Part shown: in pieces, positions 46,321 through 56,658 of the stretch
Numbering within the stretch: position 1 is the stretch's first letter
Layout of the letters: each line of letters opens with the position of its first letter
Assembly (NCBI RefSeq): GCF_009208585.1
Contig: NZ_WFLN01000009.1
Location: 1-64,000, forward strand
Reading direction: 5' to 3'
DNA length: 64,000 nucleotides
From: Fluviispira multicolorata
GTDB taxonomy: Bacteria > Bdellovibrionota_B > Oligoflexia > Silvanigrellales > Silvanigrellaceae
Made by a program: the position numbers and the translations under genes
The notes under the pieces: generated by a model
The model's input: the letters and a program-made list of their open reading frames with translations, nothing else
Database searches by the model: none
Told to the model about the DNA's origin: nothing

Positions 46321-46458
46321 TTATTTATACCTTATAAGTACTCAATTTTATCTATCAATGCTAGTTTTCGGTATTCTATTAAAATTTATAAGTTTTTTTA
46401 GTTAAGAGGTGAACAAATGATGGAGACTTTAAATTTAAAGTGATTTTGTGTTTTTTGT

Positions 46459-47220
46459 TTATCTTATATATTCTTTAATTTTATTAAGTATACCTTGCAT
46501 TATATTTACTTCTTTTTCTGTTAAAAATTTGTCAGCAATGAGCTTTGAAAATACACTCCACCGTTTGGACTTATTTCCATTTTTAATATAACCAATTTTT
46601 CCGAGGACAAAAAATAAATTCAATTTTAAATTTTCAATATGGTTAGATGTGGCTAAATTTATATTTTCACTTTTAGTATTTCCAATTTTATTAAGAACTT
46701 TACTTGCTTCGTAGAGAATAACAATGACAGCTTGAGCTAAATTAAGAGATGTATTGTTACCAAAGGTTGGAATTTTCATGCAAATATTACATAAATCAAT
46801 TTCAGCATTAGTTAGTCCTGATGCTTCTCTACCAAATACAAAAGCAATTTTATAATCGTGTCGGATGTCAGTAAAGATCTTTTCTAAATTCCAACTGACC
46901 TCTAAGCTTTTGTGTTGACCGCGAGCTCTATTTGTAAATGCAATGACAACTTGTTTGTCTACAAGAGCATCGCTCAAGCAAGAGTAAACTTTTGCATTCT
47001 TTAGAATATCTTGAGAGTGCATGGCTAAGGTTTTTGCACCCTCTTTACCTCCACTTAAATAATCACAAGGCTTTATAAGCCTTAAATTAAAAAAACCCAT
47101 ATTGTTCATTGCACGTGCAACAGCACCAACATTATTTGGGTGCTCTGGTTCTACCAAAATTATGCTAATATTTTTTGATAAATTTTGATTTTCTCCATTT
47201 TCACTCTGTTTTATTTGCAT
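46459..47220 (-). CDS. trmJ: tRNA (cytidine/uridine-2'-O-)-methyltransferase TrmJ
   Basis: SPOUT-class enzyme that methylates position 32 of tRNAs. Motifs are ILVEPEHPNNVGAVARAM, FVFGREASGLTNAEI and IPTFGNNTSLNLAQAV, the SAM-binding trefoil knot. 253 aa from ATG 47220. Its first 20 bp overlap the end of the upstream CCA/poly(A) polymerase gene, so the two tRNA/RNA-modifying genes form one unit. Confidence 0.92.
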   Translation of the reverse strand: MQIKQSENGENQNLSKNISIILVEPEHPNNVGAVARAMNNMGFFNLRLIKPCDYLSGGKEGAKTLAMHSQDILKNAKVYSCLSDALVDKQVVIAFTNRARGQHKSLEVSWNLEKIFTDIRHDYKIAFVFGREASGLTNAEIDLCNICMKIPTFGNNTSLNLAQAVIVILYEASKVLNKIGNTKSENINLATSNHIENLKLNLFFVLGKIGYIKNGNKSKRWSVFSKLIADKFLTEKEVNIMQGILNKIKEYIR

Positions 47221-48571
47221 TCTGTAATCCAATGGAAAAATATTCTTTAAAAAAATCTGTTTTAAAATCTATTATGCTCTCTATTTTTGGAGCTATCCCT
47301 TTTTTCAAATAAATATACTGTATATATTTGATAATTACTGAAATATATTTTTTATCTAAATTTTTGCTTTCTACTAAATTTACAATTTTTTCAGTATTTA
47401 AATTCAATTTATTTTCATTTGAATAGCTATCAGTGATTTTATAGAGTGTTTCTTTTAAAAGATTATCTTTAATAAAAACAGAAAGATTTATAAAAATACA
47501 GCGAGAATAGTATTTTGTTAGAGAAGAAATTTGAGTTAGATATTCATAGAAAATGAAATCGTAAAGCTCAATATCAATCTCTTTTTTAGAGTTTTCTTTA
47601 TAAAAAATGCATTTTAAAAAAATAAAGCAGGCTTTTTTATCGTCATTTGTAAGAGGCCACTCCTCAAAAACTTTTAAAAATTCAGTGTAATTCTTTTGAT
47701 CAAATTCGTAGTTAAATAAAAAATATTTTAAGAAATTATAAAATGGATAGATAGTGTCTAATTTTATTTTACTGAGTGCGAGATTGTTTCTCATAAAGCT
47801 TTTATTATCTGAAATTAAAAATCGTTCATTTTTATAAAAAATATTTTTTATTCTTATTATATTATCTAGAAAAGTACAAAAAATATGAAACTTTCCAAGT
47901 TTGATTTTTTGAAATTCAAGCAGAATTCTTTCTTTGCTCAATTCAAACAAGCCATCTGAATTTTTTTGAGCAGCTTCAATACTCTTGCTATCGATACTGA
48001 AATTTAAATTGGCTGCAAAGCGTATCATTCTTAAAATTCTGAGCGCATCTTCATGTAACCTGTCTTCAGGTAGGCCAACACAACGAATGACTTTCTGTCT
48101 TAAGTCTTTTAGACCTTCATGTGGATCGATAATTAAGCGTTTGCTAGGATTGTAATAAATTGAATTTACGGTGAAATCTCGACGTTGGCTGTCTTCTATA
48201 AAATTTCCTAAACTAACAGACTCTGGCCGTCTTCTGTCTAAATATTTACCCTCTTTGCGAAAAGTCGTGACTTCAAACTGATGACTGCCTTGCTTTACCA
48301 AGCATACGCCAAAGGCTTGTCCAACAAAGTGTGCATTTTTAAATAAATCTTTTATATTTTCAGGTGTTGCGGAAGTCGCAATGTCAATATCTTTTGGTAT
48401 TTTGTTAGGATTTAAGAGTAAATCTCTTACAGCACCGCCGACAATATAGGCTTCAAATTTATTTTTTTGCAGAATAAAGCAAATTTGTTTGGCCGCTAGG
48501 TAAATAGAGGCTTTTCTTACATTGGAAAAGACTGTAAACTTCTTATTTTTAAAAATCACTTTATGTTTCAC
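47201..48571 (-). CDS. CCA tRNA nucleotidyltransferase / poly(A) polymerase family protein
   Basis: Class II nucleotidyltransferase: YIVGGAVRDLLLN and PKDIDIATSATPE (catalytic Asp pair), RRDFTVNSIYYN, and EDALRILRMIRFAANLNFSID. The C-terminal ~220 residues are diverged and Lys/Phe-rich. It either adds CCA to tRNA or adenylates RNA 3' ends; the family separates by small motifs I cannot decide. tRNA genes here encode CCA. The frame starts with GTG at 48571, with GGA upstream. Confidence 0.88.
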   Translation of the reverse strand: MKHKVIFKNKKFTVFSNVRKASIYLAAKQICFILQKNKFEAYIVGGAVRDLLLNPNKIPKDIDIATSATPENIKDLFKNAHFVGQAFGVCLVKQGSHQFEVTTFRKEGKYLDRRRPESVSLGNFIEDSQRRDFTVNSIYYNPSKRLIIDPHEGLKDLRQKVIRCVGLPEDRLHEDALRILRMIRFAANLNFSIDSKSIEAAQKNSDGLFELSKERILLEFQKIKLGKFHIFCTFLDNIIRIKNIFYKNERFLISDNKSFMRNNLALSKIKLDTIYPFYNFLKYFLFNYEFDQKNYTEFLKVFEEWPLTNDDKKACFIFLKCIFYKENSKKEIDIELYDFIFYEYLTQISSLTKYYSRCIFINLSVFIKDNLLKETLYKITDSYSNENKLNLNTEKIVNLVESKNLDKKYISVIIKYIQYIYLKKGIAPKIESIIDFKTDFFKEYFSIGLQNANKTE

Positions 48572-48709
48572 AAAAATTCCGTTATGCAGGTGGACTGGCT
48601 ACGATGCCTTCTGTTTGCCCTATTTTTCGCCGCAGTGATGATTTGAAGATCATGGCATCTTGAAAAGCTTCTAGCATACTTTACAGAACAGACACAGGAT
48701 TTCGCTATA

Positions 48710-50215
48710 ATGACTTTAAGAACCTACACTCGCCTTGTTGCCCTCGTTGGTCGTCCCAATGTTGGCAAAAGCTCACTTTTTAACCGTATTATTCGTGAAC
48801 GTAAAAGTTTAGTTCACGATGAACCCGGTGTCACTCGAGATCGCATTTTCGGACGCGCCGAACACAATGGTGAAGCTTTTTACTTGTGCGACACAGGTGG
48901 TTTTGAACCAACTTCAAAGGATAACATTAAAATTCAGCTCGTTGAACAGGCTGAAATGGCTATTGAAGAAGCAGAGACAGTCATTTTTGTTGTGGATGGG
49001 CGTGAAGGACTTCACCCTGTTGACAGCGATCTTATTCGCCGTCTGCGTAAATCAGAAAAGAATTTTGTAGTCTGTGTAAATAAATGTGATTTACCTAAAG
49101 ATGATATTTTAATTGAAGAATTTCGTAAGCTAGGGGTACCAAACGTATATCCAGTGAGTGCAGAACACAATCGTGGTGTTTCTGATTTGCTTGATGCTGC
49201 AACCGAAATTTTTGCAACTGCTCCTAAAACAAAAGCGGAAGATCTTGAAAATCCTCCTGTAAAACTTGCTATCATAGGCCGTCCAAATGTTGGAAAGTCC
49301 TCTATTTTAAATAGACTTGTAGGTGAAGCGCGTTCCATTGTTGATAATAAGCCAGGAACAACTAGAGATTCGGTCGATGTGGCCTTAAAATATCATGGGC
49401 GTGAACTCAAAATTATAGACACAGCAGGTATCCGACGCAAAAGTCGAATGGTCGATAAACTTGAAAAGTTTTCAGCATTTCGTAGTGTTTCATGTTTAGA
49501 GGACTGCGATGTTGCTGTTTTAGTGATTAATGCTGAAGATGGTGCAACCGATGGTGATGCGCGTGTTGCTGGATATGCATTTGAGCTTAGAAAACCAATA
49601 TTAATTGTTGTAAATAAGTGGGATCTCGTTAAAGATAAAACTTCAAAAACTGTAAAAGAATTCACTGAAAAATTACATTTAGATTTACGCTATATTCGTT
49701 ATGCACCTATTGTATTTGTTAGTGCATTAGAAAATTTAAGGGTCAGCCGACTTATTCCAATGTGTCTTGAACTATATGATCAAGGAAGCAAAAGAAATCC
49801 AACTTCACAAGTTAACAATACTTTAAGAGATATTCTTTTAAAGCACACACCTCCTTTGGTAAAAAATAAATCAAAAAGAATTAAATTTCTTTATGCGACA
49901 CAAGTGGGATCATTGCCTCCACGTTTTGTCATTTTCTGTTCACATCCAAAAGATTTGCATTTTAGTTACAAAAGATTTGTTGAAAATGAATTTCGTGAAG
50001 CTTTTCAATACAAAGATATTCCAATTTCAATTATTTTTCGTGAAAGAACCCGCTCACCGTTGGACGACAATGGTGAAAGAATTAAATCTAAAGGTACTGC
50101 TCGTTTTCAAAGAGATCGTAATTACGATGATGACATTCGTAGTATGGTCTTTGATGACAGCAAAGCATTAGACGGAGCAGATATCGAATTTTTCGATGAT
50201 GATTCCGAGGATTAA
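48710..50215 (+). CDS. der: GTPase Der (EngA)
   Basis: Double-GTPase needed for 50S ribosome assembly. Two G domains: GRPNVGKSSLF…DTGG…NKCD (residues ~13-125) and GRPNVGKSSIL…DTAG…NKWD (~185-310), then a KH-like C-terminal domain. 501 aa, slightly long, with an acidic C-terminal tail (DIEFFDDDSED). Followed after one base by an rRNA methyltransferase gene, consistent with a ribosome-assembly operon. Confidence 0.97.
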   Translation: MTLRTYTRLVALVGRPNVGKSSLFNRIIRERKSLVHDEPGVTRDRIFGRAEHNGEAFYLCDTGGFEPTSKDNIKIQLVEQAEMAIEEAETVIFVVDGREGLHPVDSDLIRRLRKSEKNFVVCVNKCDLPKDDILIEEFRKLGVPNVYPVSAEHNRGVSDLLDAATEIFATAPKTKAEDLENPPVKLAIIGRPNVGKSSILNRLVGEARSIVDNKPGTTRDSVDVALKYHGRELKIIDTAGIRRKSRMVDKLEKFSAFRSVSCLEDCDVAVLVINAEDGATDGDARVAGYAFELRKPILIVVNKWDLVKDKTSKTVKEFTEKLHLDLRYIRYAPIVFVSALENLRVSRLIPMCLELYDQGSKRNPTSQVNNTLRDILLKHTPPLVKNKSKRIKFLYATQVGSLPPRFVIFCSHPKDLHFSYKRFVENEFREAFQYKDIPISIIFRERTRSPLDDNGERIKSKGTARFQRDRNYDDDIRSMVFDDSKALDGADIEFFDDDSED

Positions 50216-50216
50216 A

Positions 50217-51608
50217 ATGGCAGAACAAAAAAATAAAAGTACAAAACATTATGAAGGCAGATGGCCTCATTTGTATAAGCTATGGTGCTCTGCACTAAAT
50301 CAAGAATCTCTTCCACAGTTTGATAGATGGTTGTCACAAGAATTTGCTAAAAATTCAAAATATGGAAGTCGTGATAGACGTTGGTATAGTGAATGTTTAT
50401 TTGCTGGAATCCGTTTTGGTTATTTCTCTTTATTTTGTGAAGAATTTTTTTTAAAGTGCCAGCATGTAAATTTACATGAAAAACTAATTAAAGAATTCAT
50501 TATAAATTTTGAAGAAAATTTTAAAAATAGCAATCAACTTCTTTCTAAGTGGAAAGAAATTACAGAAGAACGTTTTTTTGTCTGGATTCGCCTACGCTAT
50601 CAATTAGTATATAAAAATAAATCTAGTGCAGTATCTCTTGAATTGTCATCTGAAAATTTTCAATTAGAAACTCAATTCTTTGCTAAATTAATTTCTTTTC
50701 TTGAGAACTCAAAGGATATTTCTTTTCATTTAATTTTTTCTAGTATTCCTATTTGGTATAAAAGCAGTTTAGAAAAAAGAATTGAAAAATCAAATTGGAA
50801 CGAGACAGAAGTTAAACAGTTTTTAACAGAGCTTGATTCTCGCCCACCTTTGTGGATTCGGATTAATGATTTGAGTAAAACAGAATTGATTACTCAAGAA
50901 CTTATTAAAGAAGGGTTTGAATTTGAACATTTTGATTCTTCTTTGAAGGTGACCGGAGCAAAAGGCGTTTTTGCATTACAAGCATACCGATCTGGTTTGT
51001 TTGAAATTCAGGATTTAGCGAGTCAAAGAATTGGACAAAATATTCAGGTTAAAAATGGACAGTTTGTTTGGGATTGCTGTGCAGGTGGAGGCGGAAAGAC
51101 ACAACAGATTGCAAGTTTATTAAAAAATAAAGGTGTCATTTACGCGTCTGATATTCGAGAATACAAACTTGAAGAAGTAAAAAAGCGTGCACGAAAATCA
51201 GGTTTTTTTAATATTCGCTGTCTTCCTTGGAATGGAGAAAAACTCCCTCAGTTTCAAAAAGAAGTTGAAAATAGAAATGGATTTGATTGGGTCTTAGTTG
51301 ATGCTCCTTGTTCTTCATCAGGGACTTGGAGAAGGAACCCAGATGCAAAATACCGTGTTTCCAGTGATAACATTTTAAGTTTAAGTAAGTTGCAGCATAG
51401 TATTTTAGAAAAAGCGAGCAAAGGTGTACGAGTGAGTGGTCATTTGGTATATTCAACCTGTAGCTGGGTATTTGATGAAAATGAAGGCATAGTTTGCGAA
51501 TTTCTAAAAAACAACCCAAATTTCTCTCTGGTAAAGCAGAATTTATTAGGCTCGCCTCATGAAAATGCAGACACTATGTTTGCAGCTGTTTTAAAACGAG
51601 AAAGCTAA
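50217..51608 (+). CDS. RsmB/NOL1-type RNA (cytosine-5) methyltransferase
   Basis: SAM-dependent m5C methyltransferase. The SAM-binding motif is VWDCCAGGGGKTQQIA, and the two catalytic cysteines are in VDAPCSSSGTWRRNPD and VYSTCSWVFDENEG. The N-terminal ~200 residues are poorly conserved, perhaps a NusB-like RNA-binding part. 463 aa from ATG 50217, with GAGG upstream that lies inside the der stop region. Likely rRNA target; RsmB versus RsmF not resolved. Confidence 0.9.
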   Translation: MAEQKNKSTKHYEGRWPHLYKLWCSALNQESLPQFDRWLSQEFAKNSKYGSRDRRWYSECLFAGIRFGYFSLFCEEFFLKCQHVNLHEKLIKEFIINFEENFKNSNQLLSKWKEITEERFFVWIRLRYQLVYKNKSSAVSLELSSENFQLETQFFAKLISFLENSKDISFHLIFSSIPIWYKSSLEKRIEKSNWNETEVKQFLTELDSRPPLWIRINDLSKTELITQELIKEGFEFEHFDSSLKVTGAKGVFALQAYRSGLFEIQDLASQRIGQNIQVKNGQFVWDCCAGGGGKTQQIASLLKNKGVIYASDIREYKLEEVKKRARKSGFFNIRCLPWNGEKLPQFQKEVENRNGFDWVLVDAPCSSSGTWRRNPDAKYRVSSDNILSLSKLQHSILEKASKGVRVSGHLVYSTCSWVFDENEGIVCEFLKNNPNFSLVKQNLLGSPHENADTMFAAVLKRES

Positions 51609-51616
51609 CAGCTTTT
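51598..51616 (+). terminator. Short terminator-like hairpin after the methyltransferase gene
   Basis: AAAGCT-AAC-AGCTTT spans the stop codon and is followed by TTC; weak but the only candidate before the GH20 gene. Confidence 0.4.
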
Positions 51617-51720
51617 TCAAAGTTCAATTGCAATTTATTTTAAATCTATTAATATAGCTAAATAAGAAAATTTAATTTTGTATCATTGGATTGGTATCCA
51701 TTTTATATGGAGTTTTTGCC

Positions 51721-54228
51721 ATGAGATTTTTAAATATTTATAAAATTGTATTTATTGCAATATTTTTTTTCACAACTAAATTTATAAGTGCAAATACATT
51801 GTCAGCAAAAGAAGAAAATGCTGAACATATGATGTCATTAATGGATTTTGTTGAGATTCCTGATTTCAATTATTCAAATAAAAACAGAATAAATGAAACA
51901 TTAAATATTGATTCAATATTTATTGGTGCATGTCATGACAAAGAGAGCCCTTGTCATGACGATGCGCAAGTAAATGAGTTTTATACCATTATTAAGTTAA
52001 CAAATTTAGGATCTCTTATTCAAAATTGGAAATTTGGTTTTTATATGCCAAGAAGTTTTGATAAGCTTGGTATGGTAAATAGTAAGCTAAGTATGAATAT
52101 TTGCAATGCGACAAATCAGTGCAAAAAATTAGTATATGCTAAAGAAACTTTACTGCATCGTAAAGATCAAAGTGCAGGTTATACAACAATTCTTGAACCT
52201 GAATCGAACTTTGATTTAAAGCCAGGCAGTCAATATGAGATTCGTTTAATTCGAAACAATCAATGGCCTCCCAAAAATTACTCTGCGGTTCCCCAAAATT
52301 TATTTTTAGTTGTAAAAGAAACGAAATCTGAGAAAATATACACACTTTCTACAAAAAAATCCTCTTATCATTTTCAAGGATATGAACGTAGTTCTATTGA
52401 GAAATCTATTAATGAACATAATATTAAAAAATGGAATTCTTCGATGCAAAGTGTGTCGAACAATATTATAGTTCCTTCTCCTGTAAGTTATATTCAGCAA
52501 AAAAATATTAAAGATTTTTTTTTTAAAGATGAAATCCAGTTACAAAATAAATTTAAAAATTTAAATCCATGGATTGAAGATTATTTTAAGGAAATTCTAA
52601 AATCAGATCTAAATGTAAATATTATAAAATCGAATTTGAAAAGAATAAAAACTGGAATAATTATAAAGGAAATTTTTAATAAAAAAGATATAAACAATAA
52701 TCCAGAAGGTTATAGAATTTCTATAACGAATGAGAAAATTATTATTGAAGCAATGCATGATGCTGGTGTGTTTTATGCAATTCAGTCCTTAAGACAACTT
52801 TGGTTCAATAGCAGTTATAAAAATAATATTGCAGGAATAAATTCAGCAGTTATTCTGGATTATCCTCGGTTTCAATATCGTGGAGTTACTCTTGATCTGG
52901 CTCGTCATTATTTTTCAATAGATGAAATTAAAAATACTATAGAAATTATGTCCGCTCATAAAATAAATAATTTGCACTTGCATTTGGCAGATGATGAAGC
53001 ATTTCGTTTGAAACTAAGTTCATTTCCTTGGCTTAATAAAATTGCAGGTGAAAGAGGTTATGGAAAAATAATTGGACCTCTTATGTTTTTGCAGGGGAAT
53101 CTCGATAAAACAAATTATAATAACGTGATTTATCCTATGGCATTTTCAATCTATCAAAATGTCTTATCTAAAGAAGAGATCAGAGAAATTATAGAATTTG
53201 CCAATGATCATCAAATCACAGTTATTCCCGAAATTGAATTTCCAGGACATGCACGCGCATTGATTAAAGCAATGCCAAATGTATTTTATGATAAAAATGA
53301 TAAATCCCAGTTTTTATCAGTACAAGGATATTCAGATAATGTCATCCCTGTGTGTGCTTATGGTGATCAATCAGAATATGGAATGAATTTTACTTATACA
53401 GTTAATGCCATATTAAGAGAAATTGCTGAAATTTTTTCGCAACAAAAAACACTTTATTTCTTACCAAATGAAGTGAGTATTGGTGGAGATGAAGTGAGTT
53501 CTAATGCATGGGATAAATCAAGTTCATGCCAAGGCGAATGGGGAGGGGTAAATGCACTTGAGAAATCCCATAAATTTTTTAAAGAAGTTTCAAAGCAATT
53601 GCCTGAAATAAAGTTTTCAGGTTGGCAACAATTTATTCAGAATGAGGATGAGTTTTTAGGAAATGAAATTGTTGAGGCAAATAATGTAGGACGCATTTGG
53701 GTATGGAATACAGCACAAAATGCAATTAAACAATCAGTTAACTTAATAGATAACAAATATCCGGTTGTCATTGCTTTTGCAGACCAAACTTATTTTGATC
53801 TCGCCTATACTCCCGATAAAAATGAAGTGGGTTTTACATGGGCAACTTCATTTTCAGATACAGAAAGTTCTTTACAGTCTGCTTTATCGTCTAAAATTAT
53901 CATGGATAGAGCAATAAATCCAGACAGAGTTTTAGGTATTGAAGGTACTTTATGGTCAGAAAATTTACCAACTTTTGCGCATCTCATTTACATGGCATTG
54001 CCTAAAATGGCTGGTTTGGCTGAAGCCAGTTGGGCACATGAAACAATAACGACACAAGATAATACAAAAGTAAATTGGCAGAGTTTAGCACAAAGATTGA
54101 GTTGTGGTGAAAAAGGATTTTTATATTATATCTCTAAAATTTATAATATCCATTATCGAGGGTTTCCAAATGGTATAATGTTAGAAACTCCCAAAAATTT
54201 CTGCCAAGATTTTTTACTTCAAAATTAA
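51721..54228 (+). CDS. Beta-N-acetylhexosaminidase (GH20), chitobiase type
   Basis: A secreted 835-aa enzyme removing terminal N-acetylglucosamine from chitin oligomers or murein fragments. A signal peptide (about 1-25) is followed by an N-terminal carbohydrate-binding/CHB_HEX-like domain (FKFGFYMPRSF-type beta sandwich), then the TIM barrel with HLHLADDEAFRLKL, FPGHARALIKAMP and the catalytic Asp-Glu in SIGGDEVSSNAW. Start 51721 has GGAG 8 nt upstream; the in-frame ATG at 51691 has none. Close to Serratia chitobiase in size; the C-terminal Ig-like domain is reduced. A long gene-free gap follows. Confidence 0.92.
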   Translation: MRFLNIYKIVFIAIFFFTTKFISANTLSAKEENAEHMMSLMDFVEIPDFNYSNKNRINETLNIDSIFIGACHDKESPCHDDAQVNEFYTIIKLTNLGSLIQNWKFGFYMPRSFDKLGMVNSKLSMNICNATNQCKKLVYAKETLLHRKDQSAGYTTILEPESNFDLKPGSQYEIRLIRNNQWPPKNYSAVPQNLFLVVKETKSEKIYTLSTKKSSYHFQGYERSSIEKSINEHNIKKWNSSMQSVSNNIIVPSPVSYIQQKNIKDFFFKDEIQLQNKFKNLNPWIEDYFKEILKSDLNVNIIKSNLKRIKTGIIIKEIFNKKDINNNPEGYRISITNEKIIIEAMHDAGVFYAIQSLRQLWFNSSYKNNIAGINSAVILDYPRFQYRGVTLDLARHYFSIDEIKNTIEIMSAHKINNLHLHLADDEAFRLKLSSFPWLNKIAGERGYGKIIGPLMFLQGNLDKTNYNNVIYPMAFSIYQNVLSKEEIREIIEFANDHQITVIPEIEFPGHARALIKAMPNVFYDKNDKSQFLSVQGYSDNVIPVCAYGDQSEYGMNFTYTVNAILREIAEIFSQQKTLYFLPNEVSIGGDEVSSNAWDKSSSCQGEWGGVNALEKSHKFFKEVSKQLPEIKFSGWQQFIQNEDEFLGNEIVEANNVGRIWVWNTAQNAIKQSVNLIDNKYPVVIAFADQTYFDLAYTPDKNEVGFTWATSFSDTESSLQSALSSKIIMDRAINPDRVLGIEGTLWSENLPTFAHLIYMALPKMAGLAEASWAHETITTQDNTKVNWQSLAQRLSCGEKGFLYYISKIYNIHYRGFPNGIMLETPKNFCQDFLLQN

Positions 54229-54546
54229 ACATGATTTATCACAGAGTTTAAAATTAATTGTTTAAAAACAAATATTGATCTAATCATTAGATTTACTTTA
54301 AATATGAAATTTTTTTAAAAAACAATTTCATAAAATTAAATTATTAAATTTCATAAATTCAATAAATATTATTAATAAAATAATTTGTTCAATAACTTGA
54401 AATTTTTGTCGTAATAGTTAAGATATACTTTGATTATTCTTACATATATTTATTATTTACTTGTTCTTAATACCGTATTTACAATTTAATCGATTATAAA
54501 AAATTTATGTACTTGTAAATATTATAAAATTTATAAAAGGAGTTCT
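54229..54546 (+). other. Gene-free AT-rich gap ahead of the GMC dehydrogenase
   Basis: No frame of note. It contains a short palindrome ATCTAA-TCA-TTAGAT (about 54281-54295) and a weak inverted repeat ATGAAATT/AATTTCAT (about 54304-54331). It presumably holds the promoter of the dehydrogenase operon. Confidence 0.5.
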
Positions 54547-56163
54547 ATGGAGAATTTGACCTCAGACATTGTTATTGTCGGTTCAGGTATTGCAGGTTCA
54601 ATAATGGCTGAGCGATTGAGCCGAAAAGGTTTAAAAGTAATTATTTTAGAGGCAGGAAGTCATGTTGATAGAGGAAAAGCTTTCAACACTTTCATTAATG
54701 CTGTTGATAAAATTCCAGAGTCTGCTTATGAACAACAAGCCCATGCACGTTTTCCTTTAACTGTAAATGAAAGTTATTTTGTTCAAAAAGGGAAAGAATT
54801 ATTTAAGAGCACTTATTTAAGAGTTGCAGGAGGAACCACATGGCATTGGCAAGGTACAGTTTTGCGATTATTGCCCGAAGATTTTCAGATGAAAAGCAAA
54901 TACAATGTCGCGTTCGACTGGCCCATTACATATAACGATCTAGAGTTTTGGTATGAAGAAGCAGAAAAAGAATTAGGGACTTCAGGATTTAATGGAGAAG
55001 ATTTAGGTTCACCTCGAAAAAATAAATACCCATTACCAGAAATCCCGTTTTCTAATTTAGATCAATTTATGATAGCTTCTCTGAAGAAATCTGAATATAA
55101 AATTGTTCATACCCCACAGGCTCGCAATTCTATTCCTTATGACATGCGATCTGCATGTTGCGGAAGTGCAAGTTGTATTCCAATTTGTCCTGTGCAAGCT
55201 AAGTATGATGCAACCGTTCATTTAAATAAAGCCCAAAAAAATGGAGCAAAATTAGTTACAAATGCTGTTGCATACGAAGTAGTTTCAGAAAAATCTGGTA
55301 AAATATCTGAAATTAAATTTAAAATAAAAGATGGAAAAATATTTAGCGTCAAAGGTAACACGTTTATTCTCGCTGCAAATGCAATTGAAAATGCAAAGTT
55401 ATTGCTTATGTCAAAAAGTGAATATTTTAAAAATGGAATTGCAAATTTGAGTGATCAAGTCGGTCGTAACCTGATGGATCATCCTGTTATACTTGCATAT
55501 GGATTAGCTCCTGAGCGTATTTTTCCGTATCGTTCTCCTACATCTACCGCAGGTATAGATGAGACTCGTAGAGGAGCATATCGAAAAGATTTTGCATCTT
55601 ATCGATTGGAAATTAGCAATGATGGTTGGACTTTTCCAATTGGTGGGATAAATCCTTTCGTAGAATCTTTAATTGAAAAAGGTTTTAAAGGAAAAAAGCT
55701 AGAAGATATTTATAGAGAAAGTGTTTATCGTCAAGTGACAATGGCCGCATTAACGGAACAACTTCCTGATCCATATAATAGAGTTATACCCTCTTATAAA
55801 AATCTTGATGCAATTGGTATTCCACGGCCAGAAGTGTATTATGCTTTAGACTCTTATACAAATAAAAGTTTTTCAGATTCTAGAAAAAAAATGATCCAAA
55901 TTTTAAATTTAGCAAATTGCACTCAAATTAAATCACCCCTAGAATTTTATGGAGCAGGTCACGTCATGGGCACTCATCGCATGGGGAAAGACTCTAAAAC
56001 TTCTGTTGTAGATGAGTATTTGCGGAGTCATGAACATCACAATCTTTTTCTGCTGGGTGCTGGAGTTATGCCGACAACAGGCAGTGCAAATCCAACTTTA
56101 ACTATTGCAGCTCTGTCCCTTAAATGTAGTCACTATATACTTAATCAATATCACAAGGTGTAA
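54547..56163 (+). CDS. GMC-family FAD dehydrogenase, large (catalytic) subunit
   Basis: Oxidises a sugar or polyol. FAD-binding IVIVGSGIAGSIMAERLS at the N-terminus; GGTTWHWQG next to the flavin; CCGSASCIPICPVQAKYD, the Cys cluster that binds a 3Fe-4S centre in FAD glucose/sorbitol dehydrogenase complexes; and active-site GHVMGTHRMG with a C-terminal GSANPTLTIAALSL. 538 aa. AAAGGAG precedes the ATG. The small subunit gene follows after 3 bp; no cytochrome c subunit gene is seen. Confidence 0.9.
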   Translation: MENLTSDIVIVGSGIAGSIMAERLSRKGLKVIILEAGSHVDRGKAFNTFINAVDKIPESAYEQQAHARFPLTVNESYFVQKGKELFKSTYLRVAGGTTWHWQGTVLRLLPEDFQMKSKYNVAFDWPITYNDLEFWYEEAEKELGTSGFNGEDLGSPRKNKYPLPEIPFSNLDQFMIASLKKSEYKIVHTPQARNSIPYDMRSACCGSASCIPICPVQAKYDATVHLNKAQKNGAKLVTNAVAYEVVSEKSGKISEIKFKIKDGKIFSVKGNTFILAANAIENAKLLLMSKSEYFKNGIANLSDQVGRNLMDHPVILAYGLAPERIFPYRSPTSTAGIDETRRGAYRKDFASYRLEISNDGWTFPIGGINPFVESLIEKGFKGKKLEDIYRESVYRQVTMAALTEQLPDPYNRVIPSYKNLDAIGIPRPEVYYALDSYTNKSFSDSRKKMIQILNLANCTQIKSPLEFYGAGHVMGTHRMGKDSKTSVVDEYLRSHEHHNLFLLGAGVMPTTGSANPTLTIAALSLKCSHYILNQYHKV

Positions 56164-56166
56164 CAT

Positions 56167-56625
56167 ATGAATTGCTTAAAACGTCGGGAGTTTTTATCCA
56201 ATCTTGTTATGACATTTTCTATCACCTCATTCGGTATGGATTTTTTAGCCCATGCCGAAAATGATGAAGAGTTGTTAAATAAATTTATGAAAATTTCTGA
56301 AAAACTCACAGGAAGTTCTGAGCTTGATTTAGAACTGGGAACAAAATATTTAGATTACTTCATTATTGATAGAAATAATAGAAGTAAAATATTTGAACTT
56401 TATAATTATTTGCAATTAAAAATCCCTGACACTCGTAAAGATTTAAAAAAACTTTCTAAAGAAATATTATTGAGCTGGTATACAGGAGTTGTTAAAGTAA
56501 ATGGCTCGAGTCGACTTGTTACGTACACGGGCGCGTTATCTTGGACAACTTTAAAGGGAATTAAGCCGCAGGGAATATGTGGAGGTGAATTTGGCTATTG
56601 GGCTAAAAAACCTAAAATAAATTAA
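56167..56625 (+). CDS. Sugar dehydrogenase small subunit with Tat signal
   Basis: A 152-aa protein starting MNCLKRREFLSNL, a twin-arginine signal (RRxFL) that carries the folded flavin-loaded large subunit to the periplasm. The rest resembles the small chaperone subunit of fructose/sorbitol/gluconate dehydrogenases, with YTGVVKVNGSSRLVTYTGALSW and CGGEFGYWAKKP near the end. Coupled to the large-subunit gene. Confidence 0.85.
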   Translation: MNCLKRREFLSNLVMTFSITSFGMDFLAHAENDEELLNKFMKISEKLTGSSELDLELGTKYLDYFIIDRNNRSKIFELYNYLQLKIPDTRKDLKKLSKEILLSWYTGVVKVNGSSRLVTYTGALSWTTLKGIKPQGICGGEFGYWAKKPKIN

Positions 56626-56658
56626 TTTCCTCCAGTGTTAAGTATAAATAGGGTATTT

